Assembly: GCF_003123685.1 (NCBI RefSeq)
Contig: NZ_QCYJ01000005.1
Location: 310,001 to 374,000 of the forward strand
DNA length: 64,000 bases
Source: Nocardia aurea
GTDB taxonomy: Bacteria; Actinomycetota; Actinomycetes; Mycobacteriales; Mycobacteriaceae
Direction of reading: 5' to 3'
The translations under genes were made by a program, and so were the position numbers. The notes under the pieces are model-generated. The model made no database searches, was not told the origin of the DNA, and saw only the letters and a program-made list of their open reading frames with translations. Positions 20,814-29,504 of this stretch are shown one piece after another (position 1 is the stretch's first letter; each line of letters begins with the position of its first letter).

Positions 20814-22226
20814 TCAGGCGATACGCAGGATGCCGGTGATCGTGCCCTGGAAAACCCGGCCGCCGGTAGCGATCAGCGCCGATGTCTGTAGCGGATCGTC
20901 GACGATCGTGCCCGGCAGCGGACTCCCCGAACGCACCGCGCCGGTCTCGGGATCGATGACGGTGAAGGTGTATCCGTCCAGCGGGGTCGTCGCTTGCGGT
21001 CCGACCCGCGTCACGGTGTAGAGCCGACCGTCCGCGACCGACAGGTGCGGTACGGCGGCGCTGCGCACCGAGTTCTCCCAGACCGTGTGGCAGCCGCTCT
21101 CGTCGACGTCGACCCGTGTCATGCCACCGGCGAACGGGGCGACAGCGGGTACCGCGGGCCCGGCGCCCTCCGGCACCGCCGGATACGGGTAACCGTATGT
21201 GCTCGCGACGAATACCGAACGCCCGATGCCGATCGGCGAATTCTCGCTGCCCGCACCGCCTTCGGTGAGCACCGGCCGCGAACACACCGATTCCCCTGTC
21301 CCCGAACGGAATATCAGCACCTTCACCCGGCCGTCGGCGTTGTCGACGATGGTGAGGTACTCCGCGCCGGTATCGGGTCCGAAGTAGGTCGGCGTCGACC
21401 CGGTCCCCCAACTCAACTGTCCCGGTTTACGCGCCGCGCCACGGTCGTAGGCCGCGCGCCACAGCTGTTCGGGTCGTCCGGCGGCATCGGCGCGGAACTC
21501 GTAGATGGCGTGGGTGGTCGCGACCGCGACACGTCCGCTCGGCGCCGAGGAAATGCTGTTCGCGACCTCCTCCCCGGCGGGCAGGGTGAGCGTCTCGGTC
21601 GCGCCGGCGGGCGTCACCAGGCCGACTACGCCCTTGCCGGTGGCGAACCACACGTTGCCCGATCGATCGGGCACGAGTCCGGTCACGTTGTCGCCCGGGG
21701 GAATCGCCGCGCGCAGATCGACGGTGTCATCGATGGTCAGCGTCCAGCGGCCGTCGGTGTCCCTGGTATGCGCCACGCGCACGAGGGCGCGATCGCCGTC
21801 CACCGCCACCAACCGGTCGGCGTCGTCGAGATAGGCGTAGACGCCGCCGAGCAGGCTGCCCTTGGCCAATTCCCGTGCGGCGAGCGAATATCCGATCGGT
21901 CCCCGCACCTCCGGATCGAGCAGGTGCACCGTCGGGCGCTGCCCGGCGATCGAGGTGCACAGTGCCACCACCAGACCGTCGGTCCCCTGCAACAGCGTGG
22001 GACAGGCCGAGGCCAGCGGATAGGCCGATACCGCGCGTGGTCCGAGCCCCGGACCGGCCAGCGGCGTCGCGTCCGAGGAACCCGCGTCACCGTGCATGGT
22101 CGACGTGCCGACCGGACCGAGATGAGGATTCGGTGGCGCGAGCGGTCCCCACGGTGTCGCCTGCGCAGAACCGGCGGCCGACAGCGTTAGGACGCCCGCG
22201 GCGAGCAGTATCAACGGTGATCGCAT
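20814..22226 (-). CDS. Secreted protein, probably beta-propeller
   Basis: 470 residues. A signal peptide M-R-S-P-L-I-L-L-A-A-G-V-L-T-L-S-A-A-G-S-A-Q-A precedes a mature part rich in short beta-strand repeats. Examples are D-R-S-G-N-V-W-F-A-T-G-K-G-V-V and A-P-S-G-R-V-A-V-A-T-T-H-A-I-Y, like SMP-30/NHL or PQQ-type propellers. Two to three Cys pairs (C-P-T-L-L, A-L-C-T, V-C-S-R) fit an exported protein. There are no catalytic residues to assign. The start is placed at the ATG directly before the signal peptide rather than 17 codons upstream. The function is not recognised. Confidence 0.65.
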   Translation of the reverse strand: MRSPLILLAAGVLTLSAAGSAQATPWGPLAPPNPHLGPVGTSTMHGDAGSSDATPLAGPGLGPRAVSAYPLASACPTLLQGTDGLVVALCTSIAGQRPTVHLLDPEVRGPIGYSLAARELAKGSLLGGVYAYLDDADRLVAVDGDRALVRVAHTRDTDGRWTLTIDDTVDLRAAIPPGDNVTGLVPDRSGNVWFATGKGVVGLVTPAGATETLTLPAGEEVANSISSAPSGRVAVATTHAIYEFRADAAGRPEQLWRAAYDRGAARKPGQLSWGTGSTPTYFGPDTGAEYLTIVDNADGRVKVLIFRSGTGESVCSRPVLTEGGAGSENSPIGIGRSVFVASTYGYPYPAVPEGAGPAVPAVAPFAGGMTRVDVDESGCHTVWENSVRSAAVPHLSVADGRLYTVTRVGPQATTPLDGYTFTVIDPETGAVRSGSPLPGTIVDDPLQTSALIATGGRVFQGTITGILRIA

Positions 22227-22366
22227 CGCACTCCGCTTTCGTCGGTGACACCCGCGCTTCGAGGTGCGCGGCAACAATATTCGAGACGTGATCCGGCGCG
22301 GGAGACCACGACGAACCGGTCCCGCTCGGCACCGGACCGCGTGTGCCGCTGTCTAGGCTGGCATTC

Positions 22367-23005
22367 ATGAGCGGACTCCGTGATCGCATCCTGTCCACCG
22401 TGGCGGGCCAACTGGGCAAACCGCACGGCGTCCTCGGCAAGGGCGTCGCCGGATTTCTCAACCGGGGTAATCGAAAGGCCATCGAGGGCGCGGTCGAGGC
22501 CACCGCCGTGACGCCGGGAGCGACCGTCGCCGATATCGGCTTCGGCGGTGGTCTCGGACTCGAACTGCTGCTGGCCCGGCTCGGCGGCGCCGGAACCGTG
22601 CACGGCCTGGAGATCTCCGCCGATATGCTCGCCAGGGCCCGATCCGGTTTCGCTCGCGAGATCGCCGCCGGGCATCTGCTGCTCGACAACGGTTCGCTCA
22701 CCGCACTGCCGCTGGCCGACGACAGCCTGGACGCGGCCATCACGGTCAACACCGTGTACTTCCTCACCGACCTGGACGCGGCATGTGCCGAACTCGTCCG
22801 CGTCGTACGTCCCGGCGGGCGCGTCGTGATCGGCATCGGTGATCCGGACGCGATGGCGAAGATGCCGTTCACCGCGTACGGATTCACGCTGCGGCCGGTG
22901 GCCGAGGTGAGCGCGGCACTCGAGCGGGCGGGTTGTTCGGTGGAGCACAGGCCGCTGGAGAACCGGCCGATCCCACATCACCTGCTCGTCGCGCGACCGC
23001 GCTGA
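22367..23005 (+). CDS. Class I SAM-dependent methyltransferase
   Basis: 212 residues. Motif I V-A-D-I-G-F-G-G-G-L-G binds S-adenosylmethionine, and the acidic end of strand 2 is in V-H-G-L-E-I-S. Motif IV is L-D-A-A-I-T-V-N-T-V-Y-F and the post-motif is V-R-P-G-G-R-V-V-I-G. This is the UbiE/Methyltransf_11 type; the substrate is unknown. TAGGCT lies 9 nt before the ATG, suggesting a leaderless or near-leaderless mRNA. Its stop codon directly abuts the stop of the convergent SDR gene. Confidence 0.85.
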   Translation: MSGLRDRILSTVAGQLGKPHGVLGKGVAGFLNRGNRKAIEGAVEATAVTPGATVADIGFGGGLGLELLLARLGGAGTVHGLEISADMLARARSGFAREIAAGHLLLDNGSLTALPLADDSLDAAITVNTVYFLTDLDAACAELVRVVRPGGRVVIGIGDPDAMAKMPFTAYGFTLRPVAEVSAALERAGCSVEHRPLENRPIPHHLLVARPR

Positions 23006-23773
23006 TCACATCAGCGCGCCGCCGTCGACGCGGATCTCGGTGCCGGTGATGTAGCGGCCGTCCTCCGAGGCGACCATCGCCACGACACCGGCGATGTCCT
23101 CCGGACTGCCGAGCGCGCCACCGTTGAGCCAGCCGGTCAGTCGAGCGAACAGGCTGTAGTCGACGCCCTCCGGCTGATCGAGGATCGACGTGGTGGTGAT
23201 CCCGCTCGTGATTCCCGCTGGCACGATATTCACCGCGCGCAACCCCTGCTTGGCGTATTCGAGGGCGATCGCGTGCGTGAACGAGTTCACCCCGCCCTTG
23301 GACGCCGCGTACGCCGCGAGATACGGCGCGGCCTGGAACGCCGCCGTCGACGACAGGTTCACCACGACGCCGTGCCCCGAGTCGATCAGCGCGGGCAACG
23401 CGCTCTGGGTGACGAGGAAGGTACCGGTCAGATTGACCGTAATGACCTGGTTCCACACCTCGAGCGGCATCTCGTGGGTCCGCGCGGGCCGCAGGATGCC
23501 CGCCGCGTTCACGAGTACATCGAGCCCACCGAGGAATTCCAGCGCGTCTCCCGTCGCCGCCTGCACCGACACCGGATCAGCGATGTTCACCTCCACCGTC
23601 CGCAACCGATCACCGACATCACCGGCCTTGTCCGCCGTCGCCGCCAGCCCGGCCGCATCGATATCGGCGGCGACCAGTTGCGCCCCCTCGTCGAGCAGCC
23701 GCAAGGCGATCCCCTGCCCGATACCCGACCCGGCTCCAGTGACGAGAACTCGGCGACCCTCATATCTGCGCAT
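23006..23773 (-). CDS. Short-chain dehydrogenase/reductase
   Basis: 255 residues, classical SDR length. The cofactor loop is T-G-A-G-S-G-I-G. D-I-D after strand 2 suggests NAD(H) preference. N-A-A-G, the catalytic Ser of N-L-S-S-T-A, and Y-A-A-S-K with Tyr and Lys are all present. The C-terminal D-G-G-A is typical. The ATG at 23773 is preferred over an upstream TTG. A KstR-like palindrome sits 10 bp upstream of it, hinting at steroid or fatty-acid related repression. The substrate is not known. Confidence 0.88.
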   Translation of the reverse strand: MRRYEGRRVLVTGAGSGIGQGIALRLLDEGAQLVAADIDAAGLAATADKAGDVGDRLRTVEVNIADPVSVQAATGDALEFLGGLDVLVNAAGILRPARTHEMPLEVWNQVITVNLTGTFLVTQSALPALIDSGHGVVVNLSSTAAFQAAPYLAAYAASKGGVNSFTHAIALEYAKQGLRAVNIVPAGITSGITTTSILDQPEGVDYSLFARLTGWLNGGALGSPEDIAGVVAMVASEDGRYITGTEIRVDGGALM

Positions 23774-23782
23774 GCCCAAAAT

Positions 23783-23796
23783 TAGAACAGGTTCTC
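23783..23796. promoter_or_regulatory. KstR-like TetR operator before the SDR gene
   Basis: TAGAACAGGTTCTC fits TnnAACnnGTTnnA, the KstR (cholesterol regulon) palindrome, except for the last base. It lies 10-23 bp upstream of the SDR start, over the likely promoter. The motif is short, so an unrelated TetR repressor is possible. Confidence 0.4.
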
Positions 23797-23980
23797 ATCT
23801 GGAAGCAACGATTTTCGCCCACCGTTTTCCCGACGACCGACAACACCCACCCGCCACGACACAACGCGCCTCAGCCGCCACCACCGAGCCGGGGCGAAGC
23901 CCTCGGCAGCGGGGTCCGGGGGCGCAGCCCGCCGGGCGGGGCGTGGGGGCCGCGCCTCCACAACGATGCCGAAACGAGAA

Positions 23981-24011
23981 AAGGCCCACGCTCTACGTGA
24001 GCATGGGCCTT
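23981..24011 (-). terminator. Intrinsic terminator of tRNA-Leu
   Basis: Read on the minus strand, AAGGCCCATGCTC pairs with GAGCGTGGGCCTT around a 5-nt loop with one mismatch, followed by TTCTCGTTTC. It starts 14 bp after the tRNA 3' end. Confidence 0.8.
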
Positions 24012-24024
24012 CTATCGAGTGAAG

Positions 24025-24107
24025 TGGGCGAAGGGGGACTTGAACCCCCACGTCCCGAAGGACACTGGCACCTGAAGCCAGCGCGTCTGCCATTCCGCCA
24101 CTCGCCC
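24025..24107 (-). tRNA. tRNA-Leu (CAG)
   Basis: 83 nt. The acceptor stem GGGCGAG pairs with TTCGCCC and the discriminator is A. The anticodon stem CTGGC/GCCAG encloses loop TTCAGGT, giving anticodon CAG. A long variable arm (TGTCCTTCGGGACG) is the class II feature of tRNA-Leu. The T arm GGGGGTTCAAGTCCCCC is intact. CCA is not encoded. It is followed by an intrinsic terminator. Confidence 0.96.
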
Positions 24108-24277
24108 GAGCGACTGGAAGAACTTATCACGGGGCGATACGGTTTACGAAATCGCCCCCTGACCAGCGGTGCGGCGGGGCTGGTGACGTCCACCGACGAC
24201 ACGGGGAACCTACTGGGGTTTCCGGGAGTTACAGGTGTGGACGATCGTGGATATCATGCAATGAACGTGGTCGACAC

Positions 24278-24302
24278 ACGACACGCCATACGCGCGTGTC
24301 GT
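24278..24302 (+). promoter_or_regulatory. Inverted repeat in the fhaA leader
   Basis: ACGACACGC-CATACGC-GCGTGTCGT, a perfect 9-bp inverted repeat 53 bp before the fhaA ATG. A TATCAT hexamer at about 24252 could be the -10, which would put the repeat in the 5' UTR as an RNA hairpin. It could equally be an operator. Confidence 0.4.
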
Positions 24303-24354
24303 TGTTATGAATTGAGTAGAGACTCGGGTAGACGGACAGCGAAGGGAGGCCGGG

Positions 24355-25800
24355 ATGGGCATCGTTTCACGGTTCGAGCGTCGCCTGAGGGGTACCGTCG
24401 ACGACGTATTCGCCCGCGCCTTCGGCGGCAGCGTGGTTCCCCGGGAAGTCGAGGCAGCGCTGCAGCGTGAGGCCACCGATCACATCCAGGACGTGGGCGG
24501 CGGGCATCTGCTCGCGCCCAACAGTTATGTGATCACGATCAACTCTTCCGATCATGCGCAACTCGATGCCGATCACGACCTCACCACCCGCGCGTTCGCC
24601 AAACATCTCCAGGACTACATCCGCGATCAAGGGTGGCAGACCTATGGCGAAGTACACGTAGCGTTCGAGGCATCACCTACGCTGCACACCGGACAGTTCA
24701 GGGCCAGCGGCCGCGTCGATCCCGACGCCGGTCGCGGCGCCGGCAAGGCCGACAGCCCCGAACCCCCGCCACAACGACCTGCACACCCGCAACCAGGAGC
24801 TGGCCCCATGACGCAGAACTCTGGCTACGACCCGAGTCGTGAGCCCGCGGAGTCCGATCCACGCAGCCGCGGGTACGCGCCGCCGCCGGCGGGGCGGCCC
24901 GGTCCGCAGAACGGTGCGTATCACGAGGACTACGGCCGAGGCGCCGCACCGTACGGCGGCGCGGACTACCAGGCTCCGGATTCGCAGCAGGGATACGGCG
25001 ACTACCAGAACGGCTACGACTACCAGCAGGGTGGCCAGGCCGGTCAGGCGGGCTACGGCCAGCAGGCTTACCAGGAACCCGGCTACGGCCAGCAGCCCGG
25101 CTACGGAGATCGTGCCGCCGAGCGCGGCGGTCAGCAGCCCGGCTACGGCCAGCAAGGGTACGGCGAACCGGGTTACGGTCAGCAGCCCGGCTACCAGGAT
25201 CCCGGGTACGGTCAGCAGCCCGGCTACGGCGACCCGGGTTACGGACAGAGCGGCTACGGCCAGCAGCAGGGCTACGCCGACCAGGGGTACGGCGATCCCG
25301 GCTACGGTCAGCCCGGCTACGCGCAGCAGAGCTACGGCCAGCAGGGCTACGCCGAACCGGCCTACGGCGACCAGACCTATTCCGAGCAGGCGGGCTACGG
25401 CCAGGAGGAACAGGCGGGCTACGGCCAGGCCTACTCGCAACAGCCCGGCTACGGCGCGCAGCCCGGTTACGCCGCGCCCCCCGCGTACGGCGCAGGCGCA
25501 CAGGCCGGTTCGGGCTATTCGGCGACACTGCAACTGGATGACGGCTCCGGCCGTACCTACCAGTTGCGCGAGGGCAGCAACATCATCGGCCGCGGTCAGG
25601 ACGCGCATTTCCGCCTGCCCGACACCGGCGTCTCGCGTCGCCACATCGAGGTCAGGTGGGATGGTCAGACGGCCATGCTGTCGGATCTCGGCTCGACCAA
25701 CGGCACCCTCGTGAACGGTTCCCCGGTCCAGGATTGGCAACTAGCCGACGGCGATGTGATCCGCGCCGGGCATTCCGAGATCCTGATCCGTATCGTGTGA
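24355..25800 (+). CDS. fhaA: FHA-domain protein FhaA (DUF3662-FHA)
   Basis: 481 residues. The N-terminal DUF3662 domain (about 1-115) starts [11 protein letters not shown]. Residues about 200-390 are a low-complexity linker of Gly-Tyr-Gly/Gln-Gln repeats. A C-terminal FHA domain (about 395-475) has I-I-G-R-G, V-S-R-R-H-I and S-T-N-G-T. FHA domains bind phosphothreonine. In mycobacteria FhaA binds phosphorylated MviN/MurJ and is a PknB substrate, regulating peptidoglycan export. It heads the kinase/cell-shape cluster. GGGAGG precedes the ATG. The Tyr-rich linker is unusually long and regular. Confidence 0.95.
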   Translation: MGIVSRFERRLRGTVDDVFARAFGGSVVPREVEAALQREATDHIQDVGGGHLLAPNSYVITINSSDHAQLDADHDLTTRAFAKHLQDYIRDQGWQTYGEVHVAFEASPTLHTGQFRASGRVDPDAGRGAGKADSPEPPPQRPAHPQPGAGPMTQNSGYDPSREPAESDPRSRGYAPPPAGRPGPQNGAYHEDYGRGAAPYGGADYQAPDSQQGYGDYQNGYDYQQGGQAGQAGYGQQAYQEPGYGQQPGYGDRAAERGGQQPGYGQQGYGEPGYGQQPGYQDPGYGQQPGYGDPGYGQSGYGQQQGYADQGYGDPGYGQPGYAQQSYGQQGYAEPAYGDQTYSEQAGYGQEEQAGYGQAYSQQPGYGAQPGYAAPPAYGAGAQAGSGYSATLQLDDGSGRTYQLREGSNIIGRGQDAHFRLPDTGVSRRHIEVRWDGQTAMLSDLGSTNGTLVNGSPVQDWQLADGDVIRAGHSEILIRIV

Positions 25801-25897
25801 TCCCGTAAGCTCGCCGGTGCAGTCACGCTATGCCGCGCTCCTGAATGGTAATCGGGGGTTCTGCGGTCGTATCGTGATCGGAATCGACTGACGGCCC

Positions 25898-25903
25898 TAT
25901 GAT
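25898..25903 (+). promoter_or_regulatory. Probable internal promoter before fhaB
   Basis: TATGAT, a good -10 hexamer, lies in the 220-bp fhaA-fhaB gap, the only large gap upstream of the six-gene fhaB-pknB run. No strong -35 is seen. Confidence 0.35.
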
Positions 25904-26020
25904 GCTGCCAACACGCACGGCGCCACTTCGGGGCCGGGCAAGACCAGCAGGCTTGTGGGGGTGGGTCGAACCGCACCTACAGCACCGACGTACACACGGT
26001 CGAACAGGAGGTGGAACGCC

Positions 26021-26488
26021 GTGCAGGGACTGATCCTGCAATTGACCCGTGCGGGGTTCCTGCTGTTGTTGTGGCTGTTCGTATGGGCGGTCATGCGAAC
26101 TTTGCGCAGCGACATCTACGCGGCATCCGGTGTTCGGATACAGCCAAGGGCCGCACGCGGTTCCGCAGTGCTGCCTTCCTTCAGCCGAGGCCAGAAGGGC
26201 GCCAAATATCTTGTGGTGACTCAAGGTTCACTCGCCGGCACCCGCATCACCCTCGGCACCCAACCGGTGCTGATCGGTCGTGCGGACGACTCAACGCTGG
26301 TGCTCACCGATGATTACGCCTCCACCAGGCATGCGCGACTCTCCCCGCGTGGTGACGATTGGTACGTCGAAGATCTCGGCTCGACGAACGGCACGTACCT
26401 CGACCGCGCGAAGGTGACCACCGCAGTCCGTGTTCCCCTCGGCACACCAGTTCGTGTCGGCAAAACAGTGATCGAGCTGCGACCGTGA
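26021..26488 (+). CDS. fhaB: Membrane-anchored FHA protein FhaB (FipA)
   Basis: 155 residues. The start is GTG with AGGAGG 9 bp upstream. The N-terminus Q-G-L-I-L-Q-L-T-R-A-G-F-L-L-L-L-W is the conserved membrane anchor of FhaB, which excludes the longer upstream frame. The FHA domain at about 75-150 has L-I-G-R-A, S-T-R-H-A-R and S-T-N-G-T. FhaB/FipA binds phosphorylated partners including FtsZ/FtsQ in mycobacteria and supports division. The stop overlaps pstP (GTGA). Confidence 0.95.
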   Translation: MQGLILQLTRAGFLLLLWLFVWAVMRTLRSDIYAASGVRIQPRAARGSAVLPSFSRGQKGAKYLVVTQGSLAGTRITLGTQPVLIGRADDSTLVLTDDYASTRHARLSPRGDDWYVEDLGSTNGTYLDRAKVTTAVRVPLGTPVRVGKTVIELRP

Positions 26489-28029
26489 CACTTGTTCTCC
26501 GCTACGCAGCGCGTAGCGACCGCGGTCTCGTCCGAGGTAACAACGAGGATTCCGTCTACGCGGGCGCACGGCTGCTCGCACTCGCCGACGGCATGGGCGG
26601 CCACGCCGCGGGCGAGGTGGCATCCCAGCTGATGATCGCCGCGCTCGCCCATCTCGACGACGACGAACCCGGCGACGATCTGCTCGGCAAACTCGACGCC
26701 GCCACCCACGAGGGCAACGCCGCGATCGCCGACCAGGTCGAGGAAGAACCCGAACTCGACGGCATGGGCACCACGCTCACGGCCATCCTGTTCGCGGGTC
26801 GCAAACTCGGCCTCGTGCATATCGGCGACTCGCGCGCCTATCTGCTACGCGGCGGTGAACTCACCCAGATCACCCGGGATGACACGTTCGTGCAGTCCCT
26901 GGTCGATGAGGGAAGGATCACACCCGAGCAGGCGCACACCCATCCGCAGCGTTCGCTGATCATGCGGGCGCTGACCGGTAACGAGATCGAGCCTACGCTC
27001 ATCATGCGCGAGGCGTGGCCGGGCGATCGTTATCTGCTGTGCTCCGACGGCCTTTCCGACGTGGTCAGCGACGAGACGATCGCCAACACCATGCGCGAGG
27101 GCAGTACCGACGAATGCGCGGATCGGCTCATCGAGCTGGCGCTGCGCAGCGGTGGCCCGGACAACGTCACCGTGGTCGTGGCCGACGTCATCGATCTGGA
27201 CTACGGCCAGAGCCATCCCATCGTCGCGGGCGCCGCCTCCGGCCAGGACGACGACTCACCGCCGCCGAACACCTCGGCGGGCCGTGCCGCGGCGATGCGC
27301 CCGCCGAGGGCGACGCCGCCGCGCCGCGCCGCCGCGACACCGGAACCACCCGCGCCGGGTAAATCCCACCGGCTGCGCTGGATCATGCTCGCGGTGGCAC
27401 TGGTACTGGCGGTCGGCATCGGACTCGTCGTCGGCTACAAGATGATTCGCGGCAACTACTACGTCGGCGCGGACAACGGCCAGGTCGTGATCATGCGCGG
27501 GCTACCCGGTTCGATTCTCGGGTACTCGATCCACGAGGTCGACACCGTCGGCTGCGTCAACAAATCCGGTGACCTCACCATGCTCCAGACCGGAACCGAC
27601 CTGCCCGCGTCGTGTAAGACGTTGCGGGTCAACGACCTCAAGCAGACCGGGCGCGATCAGGTGGTGAAGGGTCTGCCGCCGGGTTCGCTCGGCAAGGCCG
27701 AGGATCAGATGCGGCTGCTCGCCCAGCAGGAACTGCTGCCGCCGTGCCCGCCGAAGGAACAGCCCAAGCCCGCTCAGCCGACCACCCCGCCCGCCCAGCC
27801 AGGCGTGGTGCCCAACGATCCCGCTCAGCCGCCAGCGCCCGAAACACCGCCCGCGCCGACCGACACACCGCCCGCGGCCAACCCGGCGGATACGCCGACC
27901 GCGCCCGACGCCGGTGACAACAGGGGAACCGACGTCAAGACACCGACGAAGGTGGAAACCACCGCGCCGACGTCGACCGCGTCGCCGACCCCCCAGATCG
28001 CGGGGGAGAACTGCCGGGTGACGGACTGA
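26485..28029 (+). CDS. pstP: PP2C-type Ser/Thr phosphatase PstP
   Basis: 514 residues. The cytoplasmic PP2C domain (about 1-240) has the metal-binding motifs R-G-N-N-E-D and A-D-G-M-G-G-H (Asp35), plus C-S-D-G-L-S-D and G-G-P-D-N-V-T. A membrane helix at about 296-318 leads to an extracytoplasmic domain ending in a Pro/Thr-rich tail. PstP dephosphorylates PknA, PknB and their substrates. GTG overlaps the fhaB stop, and the stop overlaps the rodA ATG (TGATG), so translation is coupled across the operon. Confidence 0.97.
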   Translation: MTLVLRYAARSDRGLVRGNNEDSVYAGARLLALADGMGGHAAGEVASQLMIAALAHLDDDEPGDDLLGKLDAATHEGNAAIADQVEEEPELDGMGTTLTAILFAGRKLGLVHIGDSRAYLLRGGELTQITRDDTFVQSLVDEGRITPEQAHTHPQRSLIMRALTGNEIEPTLIMREAWPGDRYLLCSDGLSDVVSDETIANTMREGSTDECADRLIELALRSGGPDNVTVVVADVIDLDYGQSHPIVAGAASGQDDDSPPPNTSAGRAAAMRPPRATPPRRAAATPEPPAPGKSHRLRWIMLAVALVLAVGIGLVVGYKMIRGNYYVGADNGQVVIMRGLPGSILGYSIHEVDTVGCVNKSGDLTMLQTGTDLPASCKTLRVNDLKQTGRDQVVKGLPPGSLGKAEDQMRLLAQQELLPPCPPKEQPKPAQPTTPPAQPGVVPNDPAQPPAPETPPAPTDTPPAANPADTPTAPDAGDNRGTDVKTPTKVETTAPTSTASPTPQIAGENCRVTD

Positions 28030-29504
28030 TGTCCGCACCCGCACCGCCGTCCGCTGGGGCCTTTCCCAGTCCGCCCGGCGGATTCGCTCCCGCGCCACCA
28101 CCGTCGACGCGACGCAATGCCGAGCTGCTGCTGCTGGCATTCGCCGCGTTGCTGACCACCGTCTCCCTGTTCCTGGTCGAAGCAAGTCAGGAACAGTCGG
28201 TCACCTGGGATATCGCCAAGTACGGACTGGCGTTCCTCGGACTGTTCGCGGTGGCGCATCTCGCGGTCCGGCGTTTCGCGCCGTTCGCCGATCCGCTGTT
28301 GCTCCCGGTCGTCGCCGTTCTCAACGGACTCGGCCTCGTGCTGATCCACCGGCTCGATCTCGGAGCGGCGCAGAACGCCGAATACAACTCGGTGTCGATC
28401 CCCTCCCCCGACGCCAATCAGCAGATCATGTGGACCGGCCTCGGCATGGTGGTCTTCGTCGTGGTGCTCATCGTGCTGCGCGACTACCGGACCCTCGCCC
28501 GCTACAGCTACACCCTCGGGCTGATCGGCCTTGTCGCCCTGATGATTCCGGCCCTGCTGCCCGACCGCTTCTCCCAGACCAACGGCTCCAAGATCTGGAT
28601 CAGGTTGCCCGGTTTCAGCGTGCAGCCGGGTGAGTTCGCCAAGATCCTGCTCATCATCTTCTTCGCCTCGGTGCTCGTGGCCAAGCGCGATCTGTTCACC
28701 ACGGCGGGCAGACATATGCTCGGCATGGATTTTCCGCGCGGTCGTGACCTGGGCCCCATCCTCGCGGTGTGGCTCGTGTGCATCGCGGTGCTGGTCTTCG
28801 AGAAAGATCTCGGCACCTCGCTGCTGATCTTCAGCACCGTGCTCGTGATGCTCTACATCGCGACCGAGCGGGTGGGCTGGCTGATCATCGGCGGCGGACT
28901 ACTCGCCATCGGATTCGTCTTCGCCTACAAATCCTTCTCCCACGTCAGGGTGCGGACCGATACCTGGCTCGATCCGTTCGCGGATTACCACAACACCGGT
29001 TATCAGCTCTCCCAGTCGTTGTTCGGGCTCGCGACCGGCGGTCTCGCCGGAACCGGACTCGGCAGCGGGCGGCCGAATCAGGTCCCCTTCGCCAACACCG
29101 ACTTCATCATCACCACCATCGGCGAGGAACTCGGGCTGATCGGGCTGACCGCCGTGCTGATCCTGTTCCTGGTCCTCATCCTGCGCGGCCTGCGCACCGC
29201 CATCGCGGTACGCGACAGCTTCGGCAAACTGCTCGCCGCCGGACTCTCGTTCACCATCGCGATCCAGCTGTTCGTGGTCGTCGGCGGTGTGACCAAACTG
29301 ATTCCACTGACCGGCCTGACCACGCCCTTCATGTCCTACGGTGGGTCGTCGCTGCTGGCCAACTACGCACTTCTCGCCTTGTTGATCAAGGTGTCCGACG
29401 CCGCCCGCGCGCCCGCACCGGCCCGAAAGAAGGACCCGGTCGCCCCCATCGCCGAAGCCACGACAGAGCTCTTGCGTCGCTCGGAGACGAGGCCACAGGA
29501 ATGA
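28029..29504 (+). CDS. rodA: SEDS peptidoglycan glycosyltransferase RodA
   Basis: 491 residues, about 10-12 membrane helices. SEDS hallmarks are present: W-I-R-L-P-G-F-S-V-Q-P-G-E-F-A-K, and in the large loop the conserved Asp of W-L-D-P-F-A-D, then G-Y-Q-L-S-Q-S. The end motif is T-T-P-F-M-S-Y-G-G-S-S-L. RodA polymerises lipid II together with its class B PBP, encoded next. A Pro-rich N-terminus precedes the first helix. It overlaps pstP by 1 bp and pbpA by 4 bp. Confidence 0.96.
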   Translation: MSAPAPPSAGAFPSPPGGFAPAPPPSTRRNAELLLLAFAALLTTVSLFLVEASQEQSVTWDIAKYGLAFLGLFAVAHLAVRRFAPFADPLLLPVVAVLNGLGLVLIHRLDLGAAQNAEYNSVSIPSPDANQQIMWTGLGMVVFVVVLIVLRDYRTLARYSYTLGLIGLVALMIPALLPDRFSQTNGSKIWIRLPGFSVQPGEFAKILLIIFFASVLVAKRDLFTTAGRHMLGMDFPRGRDLGPILAVWLVCIAVLVFEKDLGTSLLIFSTVLVMLYIATERVGWLIIGGGLLAIGFVFAYKSFSHVRVRTDTWLDPFADYHNTGYQLSQSLFGLATGGLAGTGLGSGRPNQVPFANTDFIITTIGEELGLIGLTAVLILFLVLILRGLRTAIAVRDSFGKLLAAGLSFTIAIQLFVVVGGVTKLIPLTGLTTPFMSYGGSSLLANYALLALLIKVSDAARAPAPARKKDPVAPIAEATTELLRRSETRPQE

